Shown: positions 41,839 to 46,972 of the stretch, in pieces
Layout: each line of letters opens with the position of its first letter
How positions within the stretch are numbered: the first letter of the stretch is position 1
DNA from: Flammeovirgaceae bacterium UBA5008
GTDB taxonomy: Bacteria; Bacteroidota; Bacteroidia; Cytophagales; Cyclobacteriaceae
Length of the DNA stretch: 46,972 bases
Direction of reading: 5' to 3'
NCBI GenBank assembly: GCA_002398365.1
Contig: DGYK01000007.1
Coordinates: 22,655-69,626 of the forward strand
Translations under genes and position numbers: made by a program
The notes under the pieces: model-generated
The model's input: only the letters and a program-made list of their open reading frames with translations
Database searches by the model: none
Told to the model about the DNA's origin: nothing

Positions 41839-42132
41839 GACTACAACTTCCCCGCCCTCGACTACAACTTCCCCGTGCTCGACTACAACTTCCCCGCGCT
41901 CGAACACAAATTCCCCGCCCTCGAACACAACTTCCCCGTGCTCGACTACAAATTCCCCGCCCTCGACAACAAATTCCCCGCCCTCCACTACAACTTCCCC
42001 GCCCTCGACTACAACTTCCCCGCGCTCGAACACAACTTCCCCGTGCTCGACTACAACTTCCCCGCCCTCCAAAACAAATACTCGGGAGGCAAATACAAAT
42101 ACTCCATGGTCGATTCCAACTTACCGGCTGGC
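41839..42132. repeat. Tandem array 2: 11 near-perfect plus 3 diverged units of exactly 21 bp
   Basis: Units 1-11 (41839-42069) follow the form GA(C/A)(T/C/A)ACAA(C/A)TTCCCCG then CCCTC, TGCTC or CGCTC. Three diverged units (42070-42132) keep the exact 21-base phase. There are no indels and no spacers. The plus strand has an open frame of 109 codons from ATG 41833 to TGA 42162 with a DYNFPAL heptapeptide; the minus strand also stays open (EGGEVVV). Variation is confined to a few positions: a D/E switch, a Y/H switch, N/K and A/V. Whether it is translated cannot be decided from sequence alone. Its sequence is unrelated to array 1. Confidence 0.9.
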
Positions 42133-42162
42133 CAATCCCGGTTGCGGGTGGCTGATTGTTGA

Positions 42163-42180
42163 TATATCGTTAGTGATTTT
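42163..42180. repeat. Shared flank after tandem array 2
   Basis: TATATCGTTAGTG, one variable base, then TTTT. It is the same as the flank after array 1 (34239-34256) and begins directly after the TGA of the array 2 frame. Confidence 0.6.
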
Positions 42181-42251
42181 AACGAAATAAAACGAAAAAA
42201 GAAGTGGTTGGAGAAGTCTCCGTAGCAGTGCGCGAAATTTAGTTTATGTAC

Positions 42252-42274
42252 CTGTTGGTGAAGAACACCAACAA
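42252..42274. repeat. Dispersed hairpin family B, copy 1
   Basis: CTGTTGGTG-AAGAA-CACCAACAA has an 8-bp perfect stem and is preceded by TTTAGTTTATGTAC. Two further copies lie at 42300 and 46315. Confidence 0.65.
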
Positions 42275-42299
42275 AGGCAGGCCAAAACTAGTTTATGTA

Positions 42300-42324
42300 T
42301 CTGTTGGTGAAGAACACCAACAGA
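42300..42324. repeat. Dispersed hairpin family B, copy 2
   Basis: TCTGTTGGTG-AAGAA-CACCAACAGA is a perfect 10-bp stem. It is preceded by AAAACTAGTTTATGTA and followed by GGCGA, and GAGAGGCGA comes a little further on. This is 26 bases after copy 1. Confidence 0.7.
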
Positions 42325-42379
42325 GGCGACCAACAAAGGCGAGAGGCGAATGATAATATCTGACTGGATGAAATAGTTA

Positions 42380-45142
42380 TTACCGGCCAATCATGACAAA
42401 TGCTCCCCAGTATACCGGGTATATTAGTTTCTCCTTCAATTCTAGTTGGGTTTTGCGAAGGGCGACCTCCTTATTAATATACTTTACCAGATTGGTGTAG
42501 AATGAAATCATAAAACTCCTGGTAGATGCATCATCAACTTTCCATAAACTCATCATCACTGACTTAGCCCCTGCCATTTGAATAGATCGTTGGAGTCCTA
42601 TAACTCCCTCTCCGTTAACTAATGAACCCAGACCTGTATCGCAAGCAGAAAGCGTAACTAACTCTGTGTTTTCCAACGAAAGATCAACAGCTTCATAAGC
42701 AGTTAAAACACCATCATCACCTAACTCTTTTCCTATTCCATTCAACGAAAGTTTAGCTCCTGAAAGTAATACACCCGATCTTAATAGCTGATTTTCTTTT
42801 AAAGATTTCAAATTGATATTAGCAAAGCCTTTTTCATCAAAATCTTTATAAGAAAGAAAAAAGCCATGTGTGGCAATGTGCAAGATATCCGGGCTTTTTA
42901 TCTTTTTAATATTTTCCTCCGATGCATCGATACCTTGAAATACATGAGTTCTGATCTTATTTAGTTGAAACCATGCTGACAAACTATCTATTTCTATTCG
43001 GGTGTTGGGAATAGTAGGAACATCAATTCTTAAGGTGTCTGACAACCTATTTTCTTTTCTTCGTGTATCTTCTGAGAAACGAGAAAAATCAGGGGCTCCA
43101 ATCAATGTGGATGTTTTTAATTGATGTGCAATGCGATCACTTCCCATATCTTTAGGATTACTAACCAGCTCAAAATCATACTCGTCTAGCAAATATTTCT
43201 TTGATGTAGGATTAAACAATGTATTCAGATTAATAAAATGATATACACCATCTGCACAAAAGAAAACCTTAGTTATATTTTGCTTACGCAAAAAAGTATC
43301 TATTGGCTTCCAGAAATTATCAAATGATATTACATCTTCAAGCTTATGATTAATGGCGTTTCTATAATAGCCTAGATAGCGGCTTTCCATTTCATTACCA
43401 TTCGGAAGAAAAATGGCTTTTGGGTAAGGATCATCTTTTGTAACCACTAAGGCGACATATCGTACTGTTCTATCATCTGAATCATACGCCCGAACCATTT
43501 CAATTAGCGCGTCATTCTTATTCAAATGACTTATGATGTCACCCCAAGAAAACTTTTCAAAATAGGTAGTTCGATCTCCAAAACGCCCCAAATCTTTCTC
43601 AATGATTTCAATTGAATCTTTTAGCAATTCAATACGCTTGTCCATGGCACCATTAGCGTTATGGGTGTACATTTCGGTTAAATGCTTGCGCTTGGTCATC
43701 CAAGTCCTGTAAAGTTTTTGAACACTTACTTCCTTTGAAGTAGCCACGCTATATCTGATTTTCTTTCCAATCTGAAAAATCAACGCTTTGGTCTGGAGCC
43801 GTAGATTAAGCACGTCTTTTAAGATACCCGGGTTTTCAGCTGCGCGTTTAAAAGCAAAAACATTAAACCTTGTTATTTTATCTTGAATCGTTTCCATAAA
43901 CCGAAATTTCTCCTCTTCTGACATAATTGGAAAAAAGTTTTCAATTTGGTTTTTGATGTTATTAACTATTTCAAGGTATTTCTTCTCTGCTCTTTCATTC
44001 TTACCCAAGTTTTTATAAATACTGGCAAGATTACCACAGCTAATTATATATAATGGATGCATCGGCCCCAATTGAAGTGAATCAATATGCACGGCATCTT
44101 GAAGAAAAGACTCTGCCTTACCTAAATCACCTAATTTATAATATAACAATCCTAAATTATTAAGCGATTCACTGTAATCGCTGTCCGTTACACCAAACAG
44201 ATTTTTTCTTTTTCCGATTATTTTTTTATGTAAGGCGATTGCCTTGTTGTAGTCGCCACAACGGGCATACGCAGACGCCAAATTATCAAGTTCAATCAAA
44301 AAGTCGCGACTATCCCAATCAATCAATAGCGAATCAAGCCTAACTGCCTGTTCGAAAAATGATTTTGCCTTTTCATATTCATTCTTACGATCATACAAGA
44401 AGCCTATATTATTCAGTGCTGTTGCATAATCAGCGCTGTCTAAGTAAGGTTGATTTTTAATTATATCAAGTTCCTCCAGTTGATATTTTTCTGCCTTTGA
44501 GTAATCACCCAAGACCAAGTACACCGCGGAAAGGGTTCTGGTGGCTAATGAATATTCCCGACTCTTTTTACCGTACACGATAGCGTAAATTCTTCTTCCT
44601 CTTATTATTTCCTGCTCTGCCTTCTGGTAATGGCCCAAGCGGTAATTTATTCTTCCTAATAGTATCAAAGATTGTCCTGTTCGTAAACTGTCTTTTTGTT
44701 CTTGCGCAAGTTGATATGTCTTTTCGGCAAACGACAAGGCTCGGGTATATTGCCGGCCAATGCGAAACAATTCACCCAAAAAACAATTCATTTCAAAATA
44801 ATCTTCCTTTCCATAGGGGTCATAAAAATGTAGAGGCTTGTTAACATCTACTTCATCTTCGGGATTATCGTTTAACAAAACCCCTTCCCACCTTACGGTA
44901 TGATCGGGGTAGAAATATCTTATTACACCTATCGGTTTATCGTTCAAGTAGGTTGCTATTTTATAGGCTATTAAGGTATCGCGGTCGAAGAAGGATTTAT
45001 AAGAACTAATGTCATCTGTTTTCCATACCCCTTGTCGTTTACCCATACTATCGACTCGATTAGAGTCTGTTGGGTTGGCTTGATTTTGAGCTTGGAGTGA
45101 AGAGGCTACGAACACTGACGCAGATGCGATAAATAAAAACAT
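42380..45142 (-). CDS. Secreted MORN-like/TPR/CHAT-domain protein (caspase-like peptidase family)
   Basis: This is a protein of about 920 residues. A signal-like segment (FLFIASASVFVASSLQAQ) is followed by MORN-like units (GKRQGVWK, GVIRYFYPDHTVRWEGVLL). TPR helices lie at about 115-405 (for example YATALNNIGFLYDRKNEYEKAKSFFEQA), then a coiled region, and a C-terminal CHAT domain. The presumed catalytic histidine is in ILHIATHGFF (about residue 755) and the cysteine in LVTLSACDTGLG (about 833), both intact. QRSIQMAGAKSVMMSLWKVDD is typical. CHAT proteins are caspase-like peptidases, some acting in defence or cell death. The alternative ATG 45217 gives a longer n-region. It has no obvious partner gene. 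Confidence 0.9.
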   Translation of the reverse strand: MFLFIASASVFVASSLQAQNQANPTDSNRVDSMGKRQGVWKTDDISSYKSFFDRDTLIAYKIATYLNDKPIGVIRYFYPDHTVRWEGVLLNDNPEDEVDVNKPLHFYDPYGKEDYFEMNCFLGELFRIGRQYTRALSFAEKTYQLAQEQKDSLRTGQSLILLGRINYRLGHYQKAEQEIIRGRRIYAIVYGKKSREYSLATRTLSAVYLVLGDYSKAEKYQLEELDIIKNQPYLDSADYATALNNIGFLYDRKNEYEKAKSFFEQAVRLDSLLIDWDSRDFLIELDNLASAYARCGDYNKAIALHKKIIGKRKNLFGVTDSDYSESLNNLGLLYYKLGDLGKAESFLQDAVHIDSLQLGPMHPLYIISCGNLASIYKNLGKNERAEKKYLEIVNNIKNQIENFFPIMSEEEKFRFMETIQDKITRFNVFAFKRAAENPGILKDVLNLRLQTKALIFQIGKKIRYSVATSKEVSVQKLYRTWMTKRKHLTEMYTHNANGAMDKRIELLKDSIEIIEKDLGRFGDRTTYFEKFSWGDIISHLNKNDALIEMVRAYDSDDRTVRYVALVVTKDDPYPKAIFLPNGNEMESRYLGYYRNAINHKLEDVISFDNFWKPIDTFLRKQNITKVFFCADGVYHFINLNTLFNPTSKKYLLDEYDFELVSNPKDMGSDRIAHQLKTSTLIGAPDFSRFSEDTRRKENRLSDTLRIDVPTIPNTRIEIDSLSAWFQLNKIRTHVFQGIDASEENIKKIKSPDILHIATHGFFLSYKDFDEKGFANINLKSLKENQLLRSGVLLSGAKLSLNGIGKELGDDGVLTAYEAVDLSLENTELVTLSACDTGLGSLVNGEGVIGLQRSIQMAGAKSVMMSLWKVDDASTRSFMISFYTNLVKYINKEVALRKTQLELKEKLIYPVYWGAFVMIGR

Positions 45143-45554
45143 TCGCTTTATCCTGTCTTTATTTAAATTAAGGCAGATTGGTACTATCTGATTTAGAATT
45201 GAAACGCTTTTTGGCATTAGCATATTCCAATAATGATGCTACAAGTTATAGCTGTTATCTTATAAAATACCCGAAGTATTATTAGTAACAGTTCATCTTC
45301 AACCATGGAAGTTACTTCCGAGATCTCTAAAATAAAAATGGGTACTGCAATTTTTGTGATTAAGATGATTATTATGGTAGTTTACTATTTGCCACGGTAG
45401 GCAGATGTGAATGAAGTGATTCACAAGACTTTCAATTACGCAAGCCTTTGATAGCAATATAGACTTGTGCGTCCCTAATCCTTCCTTCTCCGCAGAGTCT
45501 CCGGCACGGGACTCTGCGGGATGTAAAGGAGAAATAAAAGCATAGCTTGATATC
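45143..45554. other. Gene-poor gap with a possible 31-codon ORF and one hairpin
   Basis: The gap upstream of the CHAT gene holds a short plus-strand frame at 45305-45400 (MEVTSEISKIKMG, then FVIKMIIMVVYYLPR), which I cannot support as a gene, and hairpin C copy 1 at 45490. No recognisable promoter box or copy of the cassette block was found. Confidence 0.4.
45490..45519. repeat. Dispersed hairpin family C, copy 1
   Basis: CCGCAGAGTC, ten bases (TCCGGCACGG), then GACTCTGCGG is a perfect 10-bp stem. It lies about 35 bases past the stop of the next gene upstream on the minus strand. Confidence 0.7.
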
Positions 45555-46022
45555 TTATTCGATCCATCCTCCCTTACACCAATTTTTTACTTTTCCCGTT
45601 TCGTCCATTTCAATGTGGTAAGTAATTCCTCCGTGTTCATAAATTTCAACGACTGTCACAATATGTTGGTCGGGTTTAGTACTAAATGAAACAGTCAGAT
45701 AAACTCTGGGATAAGTGCCGGTGCCAAGTTTTTTCGTTTTAAATCTTTTGTCCGATTGGCATTCAATGGTAGTACGACCCGAAGAATTGGTCTTAACTTT
45801 ATCCTCCGCTTTTAATCTGAATTCAGTCAAGCAGCTTGGTGCCCAAAAGAGATAGTCCTTGGCCTCTAAATCGGTCCACAAAGTCAATGTTTTCTTCGGT
45901 GGATTATCTTTTAATATTTTATCCTTATAGAAGTCAAACGCAATCTGTTCGTACAGAATGTTGTCTTGCCCCATTAGGAAGAACGTGATTGTTAAGAACG
46001 TTATGGCTAGTACGAATTTCAT
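45555..46022 (-). CDS. Secreted protein of unknown function
   Basis: This 155-residue protein has a signal peptide (MKFVLAITFLTITFFLMGQ, cleavage before DNIL). The mature part is mostly beta (YPRVYLTVSFSTKPDQHIVTVVEIYEHGGITYHIEMDETGKVKNW). One cysteine pair is possible (APSCLTEF and TIECQSD). No family was recognised. ATG 46022 is preferred over 46046, since it gives a standard signal peptide. Hairpin C copy 1 follows its stop and may help end the transcript. Confidence 0.6.
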   Translation of the reverse strand: MKFVLAITFLTITFFLMGQDNILYEQIAFDFYKDKILKDNPPKKTLTLWTDLEAKDYLFWAPSCLTEFRLKAEDKVKTNSSGRTTIECQSDKRFKTKKLGTGTYPRVYLTVSFSTKPDQHIVTVVEIYEHGGITYHIEMDETGKVKNWCKGGWIE

Positions 46023-46160
46023 TTGATGCCTTGCTGAGTAGTTCATGTTTAGTTCACTTCTATTGGTTCGTTTTTATACCCAAACAATTTCTTGCTGAGA
46101 AGTCGGCTACCGTCTTTATGAATATCGTTAACCATTTCTTGATCTTATTCCGACCTTCTC

Positions 46161-46187
46161 CGCAAAGTCTCCGGCACGGGACTCTGC
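46161..46187. repeat. Dispersed hairpin family C, copy 2
   Basis: GCAAAGTC, TCCGGCACGG, GACTCTGC: the same as copy 1 except for one arm mismatch. It is preceded by CCTTCTC in both copies, so the repeat is longer than the stem. Confidence 0.65.
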
Positions 46188-46237
46188 TAATATCAAACTT
46201 ACTTTCCTTATAAACCAATTCCAGCAACAAAGAGTTT

Positions 46238-46267
46238 GCCGCAGAGTCCGAGGCGAGACGCTGCGGG
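46238..46267. repeat. Variant of hairpin family C
   Basis: CCGCAGAGTC, then CGAGGCGA, then GACGCTGCGG: an imperfect stem with a different loop. The AGGCGAGACGCTG string recurs after hairpin B copy 3 (46339-46357), suggesting nested or recombined repeats. Confidence 0.5.
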
Positions 46268-46314
46268 AAATAATAAGGTGATAACATCTGACTCAGTGAA
46301 AACTAGTTTAAATA

Positions 46315-46339
46315 TCTGTTGGTGAAGAACACCAACAGA
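46315..46339. repeat. Dispersed hairpin family B, copy 3
   Basis: TCTGTTGGTG-AAGAA-CACCAACAGA, identical to copy 2. It is preceded by AAAACTAGTTTAAATA and followed by GGCGAGAGGCGA, as at 42325 onward. Confidence 0.7.
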
Positions 46340-46377
46340 GGCGAGAGGCGAGACGCTGAGGGGAATACTGGCGGTAG

Positions 46378-46842
46378 TTACTCATACCTGCTCAAGTCCA
46401 TTTCAAAAATATTCTCTCCATACAACACAATTGGGAGTCCGTCCTTTTTTGCTTGATCTATTTGCTCATCTGTCCCACACAAATACCAAACCGCTTGTCC
46501 TGTTAACTGAGAATTGATTGAACAAAACATTCTTCGTAGCCCAAGTTTCTTAGGAATTGAATCAAATAGCTCCCAGAAATCTTCCGGCAACCAGTCTGTA
46601 TCTTTATCAGCATATATTTCAGTTATAAACTTTCCATTATGAACGATGGTCGCCACATACCTATCATTTTTGAGTTGTTCTTCAATTTCAAGCTCAATAT
46701 CAGGGAGAAGTTTTTTTAAGGAACTATTTAACAATTCAGAGAGGTCTCCTAATTGATAAATGCACTCAATGTCGAATCCACAGTCCGTAAGATTATATTT
46801 CTCTTTTAGTCTTTGAACCTCTTTTGATAAATCCTCCTTCAT
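46378..46842 (-). CDS. Hypothetical cytoplasmic protein, cassette gene
   Basis: This 154-residue acidic protein has no signal peptide. An N-terminal helix (LSKEVQRLKEKYNL) is followed by an alpha/beta body with WLPEDFWELFDSIPKKLGLRRMF and a short end GENIFEMDLSRYE. I recognise no family. The size, acidity and position in the orphan array resemble immunity proteins, but that is not evidence of function. Repeat block R8 lies directly upstream of its start codon. Confidence 0.6.
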   Translation of the reverse strand: MKEDLSKEVQRLKEKYNLTDCGFDIECIYQLGDLSELLNSSLKKLLPDIELEIEEQLKNDRYVATIVHNGKFITEIYADKDTDWLPEDFWELFDSIPKKLGLRRMFCSINSQLTGQAVWYLCGTDEQIDQAKKDGLPIVLYGENIFEMDLSRYE

Positions 46843-46849
46843 TGTCTTC

Positions 46850-46910
46850 TAATCGATTCTACCAATTTCACCAATTCCTCCCACTCGTCCAAAAAAAGTG
46901 TTGTTGTTAA
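46850..46910. repeat. Cassette-flanking repeat block, copy R8
   Basis: TCTACCAATTTCACCAATTCC (in pieces), CCACTCGTCCAAAAAAAGTG and TTGTTGTTAAAATC keep the order of the conserved block. It is closest to R1 and R6. Confidence 0.65.
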
Positions 46911-46949
46911 AATCAGGTCTTACGGGATTCTCTTAAACGCTCTTCTCAT

Positions 46950-46972
46950 CGCAGAGTCTCCGGTACGGGACT
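46950..46972. repeat. Dispersed hairpin family C, copy 3, cut by window end
   Basis: CGCAGAGTC, TCCGGTACGG, GACT and then the window ends. It matches copy 1 except for one loop base. CTTCTC precedes it, as in the other copies. Confidence 0.6.

Larger units (their letters stand above)
46023..46377. other. Gene-free gap rich in dispersed hairpins
   Basis: No gene is supported here. The gap contains hairpin C copy 2 (46161), a variant of it (46238) and hairpin B copy 3 (46315). The sequence TAATAAGGTGATAACATCTGA before copy B3 (in pieces) resembles TGATAATATCTGACTGGATGAAA after copy B2 at 42351, so a longer composite unit may be repeated. Confidence 0.5.

Noticed and set aside
41806..42072. 88-codon minus-strand frame across array 2 (EGGEVVV repeats)
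   Set aside because: It is the shadow of the same 21-base repeat. The plus-strand frame fits the variation better, and even that is not proven.
34326..46972. Complete integron
   Set aside because: No tyrosine integrase gene and no clear attC core sites were found, so only a cassette-like layout is claimed.

Overview
The window looks like a chromosomal segment of a Bacteroidota bacterium, most likely from the Cytophagales side of the phylum. The support is: a Por/type IX secretion C-terminal sorting domain; a queuine tRNA-ribosyltransferase without zinc cysteines; a Wzc-type tyrosine kinase next to a PHP-type phosphatase; a GAFTDA sigma-54 activator; few Shine-Dalgarno sequences; and promoter -7 boxes of the TAnnTTTG type close to start codons. 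Lineage is inferred from gene content only.

Region 1 (1 to about 33.7 kb) is a dense core region. It opens with a truncated tgt, an LptF/LptG-like permease and an EamA transporter (+). A 2Fe-2S ferredoxin and a thioredoxin-reductase-like ferredoxin reductase lie on the minus strand. A long amidophosphoribosyltransferase-like protein, a sigma-54 response regulator with its histidine kinase, and acyl carrier protein follow (+). A YopX-like protein (-) and a lipid kinase (+) come next. A gluconate operon (gntK, gntP, 6-phosphogluconate dehydrogenase), a minimal T9SS-tailed protein, NAD(P)HX repair enzyme and HflX are on the minus strand. From 17.9 kb a long plus-strand run holds an exopolysaccharide module (GT4 glycosyltransferase, Wza-like lipoprotein, Wzc-like kinase, PHP phosphatase, SDR), then a TPR protein, ComA-like phosphosulfolactate synthase, DedA, AroE and UvrB. 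A bidirectional terminator separates UvrB from a secreted amidohydrolase, an ABM-domain protein and a SAM hydrolase-like protein (-). PhoH (+) ends the core.

Region 2 (33.7 kb to the end) is accessory and visibly more A+T-rich. All twelve recognisable genes or gene remnants are on the minus strand, and most are orphan or immunity-like: an Imm26-like protein, a beta-propeller-like protein, DUF4304, a DUF922-like protein lacking its metal site, secreted small proteins, and a MORN/TPR/CHAT protein. Eight copies of a roughly 70 bp block (part of a repeat of up to 300 bp) lie between them, as in a cassette array, although no integrase is in the window.

The same region carries two unrelated tandem arrays (33.8-34.16 kb and 41.84-42.13 kb). 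Both have an exact 21 bp period with no indels, and both are followed by the same short flank, TATATCGTTAGTG. Several families of short dispersed hairpins also occur. The matched pair of 21 bp arrays and the cassette-flanking repeat are the strongest candidates for something not well described.
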